Below are positions 1-6,207 of a stretch of DNA of 51,973 bases, piece by piece (the stretch's first letter is position 1; each line of letters opens with the position of its first letter). The position numbers and the translations under genes were made by a program. Source of the stretch: Patescibacteria group bacterium. GTDB lineage: Bacteria; Patescibacteriota; Saccharimonadia; Saccharimonadales; Saccharimonadaceae. Where the stretch lies: positions 1 to 51,973 of the forward strand of contig SCSZ01000021.1 of the NCBI GenBank assembly GCA_004322265.1, read 5' to 3'. The notes under the pieces are model-generated. The model saw nothing but the letters and a program-made list of their open reading frames with translations, made no database searches and was not told the DNA's origin.

Positions 1-456
1 GATAGCCTGGTAACAAATGCCAAATCAAGGAACTTAGTATTCACCTACACACCGCCGAAAAACTTCCCGATACTTAATCTAGATGAAGACAAAATGCGTC
101 AGGTTATTATGAACTTTTCAGACAATGCAATTTACTATTCAACCGAGGGTACGAAAGTAAAAGTAAAATTAATAGTGAAGGGCAAAGAAGCGATTTTTAC
201 CGTAACGGATACTGGCATTGGCGTGCCACGTACCGAGCAGTCTCAGCTATTTAATAAGTTTTATCGTGCCAGTAACGCGCGCCGGCAGCGACCAGATGGT
301 ACGGGCGTTGGGCTATATCTCGCCAAGAAAGTTATCGATGCGCACGATGGTAAGGTTGTCGTTGAATCAGTTGAGGGCAAGGGAAGTACGTTTGGATTTA
401 GGCTACCGATTGATAAGTTAGCTGCCGCTAGCGATTCGAACAATCTCAACGATTAA
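1..456 (+). CDS. Sensor histidine kinase, C-terminal part (5' end outside window)
   Basis: The frame is open from base 1, so this is the 3' end of a longer gene. It encodes the ATP-binding catalytic domain of a two-component histidine kinase, which autophosphorylates and passes phosphate to a response regulator. Visible landmarks are the N-box (NFSDNAIYYS), G1 box (DTGIGVP), F-box (FNKFYR) and G2 box (GTGVGLYLAK), in the usual order and spacing. The dimerisation/phosphoacceptor helix and any sensor or membrane segments lie upstream of the window, so the signal cannot be guessed. The ATG at 94 in the ORF track is internal. The 3' end overlaps the convergent small membrane-protein gene by 39 nt. 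Confidence 0.93.
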   Translation, partial: DSLVTNAKSRNLVFTYTPPKNFPILNLDEDKMRQVIMNFSDNAIYYSTEGTKVKVKLIVKGKEAIFTVTDTGIGVPRTEQSQLFNKFYRASNARRQRPDGTGVGLYLAKKVIDAHDGKVVVESVEGKGSTFGFRLPIDKLAAASDSNNLND

Positions 457-639
457 CACGACAATGACAATCACAACGCCAGCCGCGATGAGGACTGGCT
501 TCATGATTCGTTTGTGTTCAAACCACCACTGGGAGAATTTGTTACGATTACTGGCTGAGATTCGTGTAATAATTGGCCGTGTAATTGCAGCATCTGCACC
601 CGTGTAAGCTTTATTACGTTTCTTTTTCTGCTTTCCCAT
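418..639 (-). CDS. Small single-pass membrane protein, unknown function
   Basis: A 73-residue protein with a basic N-terminal half (KQKKKRNK), a central cytoplasmic-looking stretch (TRPIITRISAS) and one strongly hydrophobic C-terminal helix at about residues 48-68 (VLIAAGVVIVIVVLIVEIV). That suggests an inner-membrane tail-anchored topology. I do not recognise the family. It is convergent with the histidine kinase and overlaps its end by 39 nt. A TATACT -10 box ends 9 nt before the ATG, the same leaderless arrangement as many genes here, which supports it being real. It could alternatively be a spurious frame over the kinase 3' end, but the promoter and the helix argue against that. Confidence 0.65.
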   Translation of the reverse strand: MGKQKKKRNKAYTGADAAITRPIITRISASNRNKFSQWWFEHKRIMKPVLIAAGVVIVIVVLIVEIVRIASGS

Positions 640-648
640 AATGCATAT

Positions 649-654
649 AGTATA
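649..654 (-). promoter_or_regulatory. -10 box for the 639 small membrane gene
   Basis: TATACT on the minus strand ends 9 nt before the ATG at 639, consistent with a leaderless or nearly leaderless mRNA. Confidence 0.5.
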
Positions 655-663
655 TCAGACAAA

Positions 664-695
664 AATAACCCCCGCGTATTAGGCGGGGGGTTATT
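664..695 (-). terminator. Rho-independent terminator of the LPXTG gene
   Basis: AATAACCCCCGC pairs with GCGGGGGGTTATT around a short loop. Read on the minus strand it is followed by a T-rich run, which fits termination of the leftward LPXTG gene ending at 753. Confidence 0.85.
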
Positions 696-752
696 CGGGG
701 AATCTGAATCGCTTCAGAATCGTGAGGATCCGGTGAGAGCGGTCAGACTCGT

Positions 753-2264
753 TTAGGCTAGGGCGCGGCGGCTGCGTACGTAGTAAACTACGCTTGCAAT
801 CAAGGCACCAAGACCTAGGAAGGCAACAATGTTTTCGGTTGGGCCTGTGTGTGGCAGCTGCGGTGGCGTAACTGGAGGCGTACCAATCGTTATAGCTGTT
901 GTACAACCAGTGCTTGTCGCTTGCTTAATCGTACCGTTAACATTGACGTTAACAGTTAGACTTGGGCTGTACGATGCACTATTAGTTGGGTACGTGTGAA
1001 GAATGTTAGTTGGGTTAGTCACAGTTTGTGATGTACCGTCGCCAAAATTAATCACGTAGTTAACAATTGATGCACCGTTACTTGCACTTGCAGAACCATT
1101 GAATTTGTACTCGGTACCACTAACTAATGTTGTGGTGAGGGATGTACAAACGTACGCAGGTGTTACACAAGTTTTGTTGATAACAGCATTAGCTGTATCT
1201 TCTAGGTATCCACCGTCGGCAGTTGTGCGTTCCTTGTTTGTAAAGGTGTTAGCACCACAGACAAGGCTATCGTTATTAGCAGGTGCCTTCGCGTTAAACA
1301 CGAGGGTTGCAACTGAACCAGGCTTGTAGTTGCCTATGTTGATGCCAGTACTTGTAACGACACTATCACTGACCGTTTTACCGGGAGCAGGGAAGCTAGT
1401 GTTAGTAAGTACTGATGATCCAGGAACGTATGTGATACCTGCAGGCAGCGTATCGTTAACAACGACGTTGTACTCATTTACTTCACCAGCGTTCTTGTAA
1501 GTAATCTGGTATTGTAATGTGTCGCCTGGGTTAACGGTAACTGATTTAGACCAGTTTGTATCACCTAGTTTACGTACTTGTTTTGTTGTCTCAAATTTAT
1601 CGACGGGTGCGAACTGTGGCTTTACTTTGAAGTAAACATAGCTTGCGAACTGGAAACAACCAGGTACTCTACCGTCTGGGCCATAGTATCCAACAAGCGC
1701 ACCAGCACTTGTAACGATACTGTCTGGTAGTGGTTGACCAGTCGTGGCATATCCATTGTTCCAGATTTGTGCTGAACCAGCTTCGTAGGCAAGGTTGAAA
1801 TTCTGTGTACTATTAAAGTGAATATCATCCCAAACTTTCTGAGGGTCAGCGTTATCGGCACTTACGAAACCACTAATGGAAACGTTTGTACCGGTTGTTG
1901 TTGGAACACTTGCACTAACACGGGTGTTAGTTGCGGTTAGGTTAAGGCTTGTAGCCGCGTTATTGTGAACGTACATACGGACTAGGTATTCTTTACCTGG
2001 TTGTACGGTGATGTTGTCTTGCCATCCGCCATCACTAGTGTCCGCTGCATCTTTAACATTAACGAAATTTGTTTCGTCGCCGATTGGATCCGTTTTGTCG
2101 ATGATCGAGTTAAAAGTAATTTTGTCTGCTCCGCCAATCCCATAGATTGTACGGCTTGGTCCCCAAGCATGAAGTGATGCTGGTAGGATGATTGCAACTG
2201 CAATCATAACTACAACGGCGCTCATTCGCTTAGGAGCATGTTTGATGAGTGAAAGTATACTCAT
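753..2264 (-). CDS. LPXTG-anchored surface protein with DUF11-like and PKD-like domains
   Basis: A 503-aa secreted protein. An N-terminal signal peptide (hydrophobic run about residues 14-33, cleavage near LHAWG) is followed by a large Thr/Asn-rich ectodomain. A DUF11-like conserved repeat spans about 225-330 (VNPGDTLQYQITYKNAGE, then DTLPAGITYVPGSS). A PKD-like segment at about 395-460 contains VINFGDGTSQTV. The C-terminus is a textbook sortase signal: LPHTG, a hydrophobic helix, then RSRRALA. The protein is therefore expected to be covalently attached to the cell surface, possibly as an adhesin or S-layer-like component; the ligand is unknown. A strong ribosome site (AAGGAG, 6 nt before ATG) sets the start. 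Sortase is not in this window. Confidence 0.88.
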   Translation of the reverse strand: MSILSLIKHAPKRMSAVVVMIAVAIILPASLHAWGPSRTIYGIGGADKITFNSIIDKTDPIGDETNFVNVKDAADTSDGGWQDNITVQPGKEYLVRMYVHNNAATSLNLTATNTRVSASVPTTTGTNVSISGFVSADNADPQKVWDDIHFNSTQNFNLAYEAGSAQIWNNGYATTGQPLPDSIVTSAGALVGYYGPDGRVPGCFQFASYVYFKVKPQFAPVDKFETTKQVRKLGDTNWSKSVTVNPGDTLQYQITYKNAGEVNEYNVVVNDTLPAGITYVPGSSVLTNTSFPAPGKTVSDSVVTSTGINIGNYKPGSVATLVFNAKAPANNDSLVCGANTFTNKERTTADGGYLEDTANAVINKTCVTPAYVCTSLTTTLVSGTEYKFNGSASASNGASIVNYVINFGDGTSQTVTNPTNILHTYPTNSASYSPSLTVNVNVNGTIKQATSTGCTTAITIGTPPVTPPQLPHTGPTENIVAFLGLGALIASVVYYVRSRRALA

Positions 2265-2278
2265 ATAATTCTCCTTTA

Positions 2279-2304
2279 TAGATTTATCTCGCAGGGTAAA
2301 TCTA
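2279..2304 (-). promoter_or_regulatory. Leader hairpin before the LPXTG ribosome site
   Basis: TAGATTTA and TAAATCTA form a perfect 8-bp stem directly upstream of the AAGGAG of the LPXTG gene. It could modulate ribosome access or protect the mRNA 5' region. No clear -10/-35 pair was assigned for this gene. Confidence 0.4.
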
Positions 2305-2351
2305 GGTTATTATTAATCGTTTAAAACATTGTTACCGACTTGTTAAATAGT

Positions 2352-2378
2352 ACAAATCAGATCATTACAAAGCGTGTC
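2352..2378. repeat. Left copy of an island-flanking inverted repeat
   Basis: ACAAATCAGATCATTAC, extended with three mismatches to 27 bp, recurs in inverted orientation at 4470-4496. The pair points inward around the two leftward GC-rich genes, like terminal inverted repeats of a transposable unit. No transposase lies between the copies. Confidence 0.6.
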
Positions 2379-2390
2379 AGGGGAGTTCCA

Positions 2391-2424
2391 AAGGGAATCG
2401 ACAACATAAATGCTGGATTCCCTT
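2391..2424. repeat. Dyad at the left edge of the GC-rich island
   Basis: AAGGGAATC and GATTCCCTT are perfect 9-bp inverted arms around a 16-nt loop. It lies just outside the lipoprotein terminator, with no T-run on either side, so it may be a second terminator stem, a protein site or junction debris. Confidence 0.4.
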
Positions 2425-2456
2425 CGGATAATGCGAAAGTCTCTGTTTTTGTCCAA

Positions 2457-2492
2457 AGTGGACGCCGAGCCCGAACGGGCCCAGCGTCCACT
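2457..2492 (-). terminator. GC-rich hairpin terminator of the lipoprotein operon
   Basis: AGTGGACGC pairs with GCGTCCACT, enclosing a second stem GCCCG-aa-CGGGC. It begins 17 nt after the lipoprotein stop. It lacks a good T-run, a form common in high-GC actinobacteria and unlike the native terminators here. Confidence 0.65.
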
Positions 2493-2509
2493 TATAGACG
2501 TCCCCGGGG

Positions 2510-3718
2510 CTAGTTCACCACCCCGTCGCCACCTCCTTCATTCGGTCCAGGGGAGCTGCCCGAACTGGGTGTTGATCCGACCGGAATTCCTGAAGCAGGC
2601 GTGTCCGGAACCGTGTAGACGGTGGCGGGCGCTCCTCCGGCAGGTGCACCTTCCTTGTCAGGCTGTGCTCCTGCTGAACCGTTGCCGCCAGGCTTGTTGT
2701 TGCCCTGATGGCTGGGGTCTTCGGTGGGTAGTCCCTTGCAGGTGTAGGTACCGTTCGGCCACAAGGTCAATGTCTGACCCGGGCACAACGGCCCACCTGT
2801 TGGCGGAGTTGTCGTCGGCGGGGTAGCCGGCGGCGTGCAGTCCGGACGAGCGAAGCGGCCATCTCCCGTGTTGATCAGGATCTGGTTGACGCAGTTGCTC
2901 GGCCAGGCCTTCAGCTGGAACTCCAGAACGACGAACTCACCCACGTACTGGTACGGGCTGAGCGCGAATTCCCGGATGGTCCCGAAGGGGTTACCTCCGT
3001 CGACCATGTCCGCGTTATCCGTTGCGATGTGGTAGTTGAGACTCGTGAGACGGAGTTGTACACCGTTCTCCTTGAGCAGCTCAAGATACGCACCCACGAG
3101 GGCGCATTTCTTGGCAGTCCTCAGTTGATCCTGAGAATCTCCCGCCATCGCCGCCATTGCCCAGTCGTTGACCTTGCTGATGTCCGTGGGGAACCACTTC
3201 TTCAGCCAGGGGTTGTCCGCCTTGACGACGATGACCGCACCACTGGGCGTAACCCAGGTGGTGTGGTACAACCCTACCGCGATGTGCGCGCAGTAGTCGG
3301 GCTCGGCCAGGACGTGAGCGACGACCTCCTCCGCCGACTTGTCAGTCAGCGGATCCCGAACAGAGTCGGGCCAGATGGTCTTCGAACCGTTGCTGCCGAT
3401 CTGGAAGATCGGGAACGCCTGGTCGTTGACCTTCTTGTGGGTGTCGTAGCCGTAGTGCTGGGTGAGCGTGACGTACCGAGTCGGGTACGCCCAGTCGTCG
3501 AGAACGGAAGGAGCCTTGACCGTCGCGTGGTCGTTGGCTGCCTGCGTGTCGGCGGCGGAGCTGGACGGCGTCGGTGTGGTTGTCGAGGCGGCGGAGCTGG
3601 TGGGCGTGGGCGCCGAGGCGCCGTTGCCACCCAGCTGGAATCCGCTGCATCCCGTCAACGTGAGCGATAGTGCAACTACAGGTCCGATGAGGGCGACCAA
3701 CCCAACCTTTCGGTTCAT
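2510..3718 (-). CDS. GC-rich secreted lipoprotein, foreign-looking, unknown function
   Basis: A 402-aa protein beginning with a lipoprotein signal peptide. The lipobox is LTGC (Cys24), so it should be lipid-anchored on the outer face of the membrane. A Ser/Thr/Ala/Pro linker follows to about residue 65, then a folded core of about 215 residues rich in Trp/Tyr, with three cysteines before the tail (AEPDYCAH, AKKCALV, PSNCVNQ). A long Pro/Thr/Gly tail carries LCPGQTLTLWPNGTYTCKG. I do not recognise the core. The coding GC is far above the flanking genes (about two thirds G+C in a sampled line) and GC-ending codons dominate, pointing to an actinobacterium-like source. It follows the 149-aa membrane gene by 15 nt with its own AGGAGG site, so the two form an operon. 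Confidence 0.85.
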   Translation of the reverse strand: MNRKVGLVALIGPVVALSLTLTGCSGFQLGGNGASAPTPTSSAASTTTPTPSSSAADTQAANDHATVKAPSVLDDWAYPTRYVTLTQHYGYDTHKKVNDQAFPIFQIGSNGSKTIWPDSVRDPLTDKSAEEVVAHVLAEPDYCAHIAVGLYHTTWVTPSGAVIVVKADNPWLKKWFPTDISKVNDWAMAAMAGDSQDQLRTAKKCALVGAYLELLKENGVQLRLTSLNYHIATDNADMVDGGNPFGTIREFALSPYQYVGEFVVLEFQLKAWPSNCVNQILINTGDGRFARPDCTPPATPPTTTPPTGGPLCPGQTLTLWPNGTYTCKGLPTEDPSHQGNNKPGGNGSAGAQPDKEGAPAGGAPATVYTVPDTPASGIPVGSTPSSGSSPGPNEGGGDGVVN

Positions 3719-3733
3719 TGTGTCCTCCTGGAC

Positions 3734-4183
3734 TTAGTAGATGATCTTTTTGGCGAGGTGCCCGTACAGGTACAACATGGCGGTCCATCCGACGAGCACG
3801 GCGAAGTCGAGCATCCCCCAGAGGAGAATGCCGACGTTGATCGTGTCGAAGGTCTTGGTCGCGAACAGCACGATCAGTCCCGTGACCAGCAAGGCCACGG
3901 TCGTATAGGCGATGATCGGACCCGCGAGGTTCCCCGTCTTGTCGGTGCTTGCCCAGTAGATCGCCGCGATGATCGCGACGATGATGAACAGTGCACCGAA
4001 CCCGACGAAGAACCAGAACGAGAGGCCAGCCAGGTTGATGGCGATGAACAGGAGCGGACCCACGAACACAATGCTGATCAGCGCCCACCCGAAGGCGATG
4101 CCGATCTTCTTGAGCTCGAGGGTGAACTGCTCCTTGGTGATCTTGCGCTTGGTGCCATTGGCACCGGAGGCAAACTTTGCCAT
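3734..4183 (-). CDS. Four-helix membrane protein, first gene of the GC-rich operon
   Basis: A 149-aa protein with a basic, soluble N-terminus (about 28 residues) and four predicted membrane helices near residues 29-50, 55-76, 88-108 and 118-138, ending in a basic tail (HLAKKIIY). The family is not recognised. Small polytopic proteins next to a lipoprotein occur in secretion, conjugation and envelope-modification loci, but no hallmark of those is visible. Base composition and codon choice match the lipoprotein gene and differ from the native genes. The start is fixed by a strong AAAGGAGAA ribosome site. The mRNA appears to start about 360 nt upstream and to pass through several stable hairpins before reaching this gene. 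Confidence 0.82.
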   Translation of the reverse strand: MAKFASGANGTKRKITKEQFTLELKKIGIAFGWALISIVFVGPLLFIAINLAGLSFWFFVGFGALFIIVAIIAAIYWASTDKTGNLAGPIIAYTTVALLVTGLIVLFATKTFDTINVGILLWGMLDFAVLVGWTAMLYLYGHLAKKIIY

Positions 4184-4216
4184 GATGATTCTCCTTTCCT
4201 CCCTGGGGTTTTGTGC

Positions 4217-4250
4217 GCGGATGCGCAGGGTTGCGTTTCCGCGTCTGCAT
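4217..4250 (-). other. Leader hairpin C of the GC-rich operon
   Basis: GGAT(GC)GCAG pairs with CTGCATCC, with an inner GCG/CGC stem. It is the hairpin closest to the 149-aa gene's ribosome site. Confidence 0.45.
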
Positions 4251-4261
4251 CCCTAGGGAGG

Positions 4262-4323
4262 GTTAGGGAGCAGCAAAACAGCCCTTTATTTAGGCATAAA
4301 GGGTAATCTTGTTGCTCCCTAAC
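4262..4323 (-). other. Leader hairpin B: long two-part stem-loop
   Basis: A 15-bp outer stem (GTTAGGGAGCAGCAA with TTGTTGCTCCCTAAC, one mismatched position) encloses GCCCTTTAT/ATAAAGGGT. It lies 79-140 nt upstream of the 149-aa start, inside the inferred 5' UTR. No T-run follows on either strand, so it is not an ordinary terminator. A regulatory RNA element, an mRNA stabiliser or a protein site are possible. Confidence 0.6.
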
Positions 4324-4409
4324 GGAAGAATTAACTAACTAAAAAACAGAGATCTTTCGCGTTTTTGCTCGAAGAACGTGAAGCTCAATTCGAACAAGCT
4401 GCAAATGCA

Positions 4410-4459
4410 GCGTGGTGAAGTTGAACTAGTAGGGCCCACCGCACCACGCCGCATTCGAG
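4410..4459 (-). other. Leader hairpin A of the GC-rich operon
   Basis: ATGCAGCGTGGTG and CACCACGCCGCAT are 13-nt arms with one mismatch around a 24-nt loop, also within the inferred 5' UTR. In the 4184-4736 gap I see this, hairpins B and C, the right inverted repeat and two divergent promoters, but no convincing gene. Confidence 0.5.
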
Positions 4460-4469
4460 CTACGCAAAA

Positions 4470-4496
4470 GACATGCATAGTAATGATCTGATTTGT
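4470..4496. repeat. Right copy of the island-flanking inverted repeat
   Basis: Inverted partner of 2352-2378: the reverse complement shares 17 contiguous bases, and 24 of 27 overall. It lies inside the leader of the leftward operon, so it is transcribed. Confidence 0.6.
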
Positions 4497-4548
4497 TAAC
4501 TTACCTCCGCTATCCTGGGTCCTCACACCTGGGACAACTGATCTTCCT

Positions 4549-4577
4549 AATCTATCACAAAAGAGTCAAAATGTCAA
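4549..4577 (-). promoter_or_regulatory. Sigma70-like promoter of the leftward GC-rich operon
   Basis: Minus strand: TTGACA (4577-4572), 17-nt spacer, TAGATT (4554-4549). Transcription would start near 4542, giving a leader of about 360 nt. Confidence 0.65.
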
Positions 4578-4640
4578 TGCTTATGTCATATACCAACGAT
4601 AAGCACAAGCATTTTTAGAAGAGAGTTCCAATCAGTTCGA

Positions 4641-4669
4641 TTGACTCAGATTATCGTCCTCTGTATATT
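4641..4669 (+). promoter_or_regulatory. Sigma70-like promoter of the 105-aa gene
   Basis: TTGACT (4641-4646), exactly 17 nt, TATATT (4664-4669). It is divergent from the leftward promoter, with about 64 nt between the two -35 boxes. Confidence 0.65.
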
Positions 4670-4736
4670 TACGAATAAGTGTAGTTGATGGGAGTGGCCC
4701 TGATACGCATGAGAGAACCCTGGAAGGGGTGGTCGA

Positions 4737-5054
4737 ATGGCCAAGCGAAAGCCTGCTGCGCAGGATACCCATGAGACAGCGCAACAAGCGAAAGAGCACC
4801 GGATGTACCGCGACCATGTCCATCGCATCCGGACCTCGGACAAGGACATGACCACGCGCGACCAGCGTCAGCTGTGCTACCACGCAAGCAACGCCGGCAT
4901 CGGTCTCAGCGAAGTGCTGAAGTTCGTCCTCGACCAGGATGTGGCGATCGAAGATCTGGTTCCTGATCTGAAGGCCTTGCTGCCGAAGGAGCCGACGCCG
5001 TCGCACAACTCGACCGCTGGGTTCACACCTGCTCGGCTCGTCTCGCCGGTCTAG
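4737..5054 (+). CDS. Basic 105-aa protein of the GC-rich island, unknown function
   Basis: A small, charged, soluble protein without signal peptide or membrane helix. The N-terminal half is rich in His/Arg/Lys/Asp (MAKRKPAAQDTHETAQQ). The second half contains a short helical stretch (IGLSEVLKFVLDQDVAIEDLVPDLKALLP). The size and basic N-terminus would suit a nucleic-acid-binding or regulatory protein, but no helix-turn-helix or zinc motif can be assigned. Codon use is GC-biased like the two leftward genes. Support for it being real comes from a consensus-like promoter at 4641-4669, GGAAGGGG as ribosome site 6 nt before ATG, and a 17-bp-stem terminator 36 nt after the stop. Confidence 0.7.
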   Translation: MAKRKPAAQDTHETAQQAKEHRMYRDHVHRIRTSDKDMTTRDQRQLCYHASNAGIGLSEVLKFVLDQDVAIEDLVPDLKALLPKEPTPSHNSTAGFTPARLVSPV

Positions 5055-5089
5055 GCCGACACGATCGAGGAGTCAGCAGTATGACCCCT

Positions 5090-5125
5090 GTGTGGCACTC
5101 TTCGTATGTACGAAGAGTGCCACAC
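5090..5125 (+). terminator. Perfect 17-bp hairpin after the 105-aa gene
   Basis: TGTGGCACTCTTCGTA and its exact complement flank a 2-nt loop, with an extra G-C pair outside. No T-run follows, as at the island's other end. Confidence 0.65.
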
Positions 5126-5137
5126 GCCGACAAACTT

Positions 5138-5167
5138 AAGCCTCTCTAGTCAATAGAGGCTTTTTTT
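5138..5167 (+). terminator. Rho-independent terminator at the right edge of the island
   Basis: AGCCTCT and AGAGGCT arms are followed by seven Ts, a canonical intrinsic terminator just 3' of the GC-rich hairpin. Confidence 0.88.
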
Positions 5168-5217
5168 GTTACAATGCTCGGAGGTCGGAAGAGAATCTTT
5201 TGATCGATAAAGTTAGC

Positions 5218-5245
5218 CCCATATGAGTCCTTCGGATCATATGGG
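5218..5245. other. Stable hairpin upstream of tRNA-Glu
   Basis: CCCATATGA and TCATATGGG pair, with an inner TCC-TTC-GGA stem and a single bulged G. No coding frame covers it. It may belong to a small RNA or a leader of the tRNA transcript. Confidence 0.45.
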
Positions 5246-5266
5246 ACATACATTTTTCGGAAATGA

Positions 5267-5292
5267 GCAAAAATATGTAAACACATTTTTGC
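5267..5292. other. AT-rich hairpin upstream of tRNA-Glu
   Basis: GCAAAAAT and ATTTTTGC arms, extendable through one mismatch to TGT/ACA. It lies 20 nt before the tRNA and, with the preceding hairpin, makes this 95-nt gap strongly structured. Confidence 0.4.
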
Positions 5293-5311
5293 TTCAGTTC
5301 ACTCAAAATGC

Positions 5312-5386
5312 GGTCCCATCGTCTAACGGTTAGGACACCAGGTTTTCATCCTGGCAATAGGAGTTCGATTCTCCTTGGGATCACCA
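5312..5386 (+). tRNA. tRNA-Glu (anticodon UUC)
   Basis: Cloverleaf of 75 nt. Acceptor GGTCCCA pairs with TGGGATC, and the anticodon arm is CCAGG-TTTTCAT-CCTGG with anticodon TTC. The T-arm holds GTTCGATTC. The CCA end is encoded. An intrinsic terminator begins immediately after it. The gene borders the GC-rich island, a classic neighbourhood for integrated DNA. Confidence 0.96.
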
Positions 5387-5427
5387 AAGTAAAATACCTA
5401 TCAAATCGATAGGTATTTTACTTTTTT
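5387..5427 (+). terminator. Intrinsic terminator of tRNA-Glu
   Basis: AGTAAAATACCTATC and GATAGGTATTTTACT form a 15-bp stem followed by a T-run. Its opening AAGTAAAA(T)ACC also follows tRNA-Leu. Confidence 0.92.
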
Positions 5428-5466
5428 CAGAACACCACACCAATAAATTTTTATCACCAAACTTCA

Positions 5467-5489
5467 TTTCCAAGGTTCAACCTTGGAAA
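5467..5489 (-). repeat. REP palindrome, copy 1
   Basis: TTTCCAAGG-TTCAA-CCTTGGAAA, 2 nt from the RAYT stop. Its orientation (central TTC) is opposite to copy 2. Confidence 0.85.
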
Positions 5490-5490
5490 G

Positions 5491-6114
5491 TTAGGCTGCG
5501 AGAATGTTTTTAAGCAATTTCATGTCCTCGTGCATTGTTTCGTAGTCTGCGACAAACTCGAGATACTGCTCTTTGTCATGGGCGGTTTGGACGAGTTTCT
5601 CTGGGTGTAGCCAATCGGCATGCTTGCGTCCCACAAAGTAATCAATACTAGAATATGGATACGTCCTGAAGTCTTGGCCTACGTCCATCGGGTTGAGATG
5701 AATATACCGACTGACATGCCATAAATAGCCATCGTTCGTGATGCGCGACGCTAGGAATATTCCCTCGTACAGCCCACCCGTTCGTTTGTGTTTTTTATTA
5801 AAATACATCGTATATGCAGTCATTACGCTACGCATTAAATGGACCAAACCCTCAGGGTTCTTGAGGTAACATAATAGATGAAAATGATTCGGCATTAAAC
5901 AATACGCGATAAGCTCAACTTCGTCGTCATATTGTGCAAAAGGTCGGTTGTGTTTATCGTTTTCGCCTTTAGGTGATAAATGGCGCTTGAAAAGGCTTAA
6001 AAAGTAAAATCGGTCCTCTGGGTCAAGAAAAATATCTTGTCGATTCACGCCACGGTTATAGATATGGTAGTACTGATCTGTCCCATATGTCTTGACCGTA
6101 TTAGGCTTTGGCAT
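5491..6114 (-). CDS. REP-associated tyrosine transposase (RAYT, Y1/IS200-like)
   Basis: A 207-aa single-strand DNA transposase of the HUH/Y1 superfamily. The HUH motif is PNHFHLL (His77, His79) and the likely nucleophile is Tyr137 in RYIHLNP. The N-terminal YYHIYNRGV signature and the GGLYEGIF stretch are typical of RAYTs. RAYTs nick and join at short palindromic REP elements; they usually persist as single domesticated copies and are not self-spreading insertion sequences. Here the gene sits exactly between two inverted REPs (5467-5489 and 6142-6164), the expected arrangement. Its -10 box (TATACT) ends 6 nt before the ATG, the native leaderless style, so it looks resident. It is intact, with no frameshift. 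Confidence 0.93.
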   Translation of the reverse strand: MPKPNTVKTYGTDQYYHIYNRGVNRQDIFLDPEDRFYFLSLFKRHLSPKGENDKHNRPFAQYDDEVELIAYCLMPNHFHLLCYLKNPEGLVHLMRSVMTAYTMYFNKKHKRTGGLYEGIFLASRITNDGYLWHVSRYIHLNPMDVGQDFRTYPYSSIDYFVGRKHADWLHPEKLVQTAHDKEQYLEFVADYETMHEDMKLLKNILAA

Positions 6115-6120
6115 AGCATA

Positions 6121-6126
6121 AGTATA
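6121..6126 (-). promoter_or_regulatory. -10 box of the RAYT gene
   Basis: Minus-strand TATACT ends 6 nt before the ATG at 6114, implying a leaderless mRNA. Confidence 0.5.
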
Positions 6127-6141
6127 ACAAACTGTTGTAAT

Positions 6142-6164
6142 TTTCCAAGGTTGAACCTTGGAAA
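6142..6164 (+). repeat. REP palindrome, copy 2
   Basis: TTTCCAAGG-TTGAA-CCTTGGAAA. Together with its flank (6131-6166) it is identical over 36 bp to copy 5 at 50518-50553, so the mobilised unit includes an ACTGTTGTAATT tail. Confidence 0.88.
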
Positions 6165-6194
6165 GGATTAGATCTTACGGTGGTTATGGGGTGT

Positions 6195-6200
6195 TACAAT
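6195..6200 (+). promoter_or_regulatory. -10 box of pyk, overlapping the first in-frame ATG
   Basis: TACAAT covers part of the ATG at 6199 and ends 7 nt before the ATG at 6208. The downstream ATG is therefore the likely translation start. Confidence 0.6.
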
Positions 6201-6207
6201 GAAAGAT

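Noticed and set aside
2416-2430. GATTCCCTTCGGAT resembles the tRNA-Glu 3' end GATTCTCCTTGGGAT and could be an attachment-site remnant of the island.
   Set aside because: The match needs a gap and a mismatch, and it lies in the arm of a local dyad. True att duplications of tRNA ends are normally exact, and no integrase is present.
3029-4306. Long plus-strand and alternate-frame ORFs across the GC-rich genes (for example 3029-3670, 3342-4250, 3758-4306).
   Set aside because: Arg/Pro/Asp-rich frames antisense or shifted to the real genes, a known by-product of high GC. No signal peptide logic or ribosome sites.
4335-4526. 63-aa minus-strand ORF inside the operon leader as a leader peptide.
   Set aside because: It starts at GTG, covers hairpin A and the inverted repeat, and its sequence looks random. 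The RNA structure explains the region better.
2383-4631. GAGTTCCAA occurs as a 9-bp direct repeat at 2383-2391 and 4623-4631, like a target-site duplication.
   Set aside because: It does not abut the 27-bp inverted repeats, and a 9-bp match between two such regions is not rare enough to trust.
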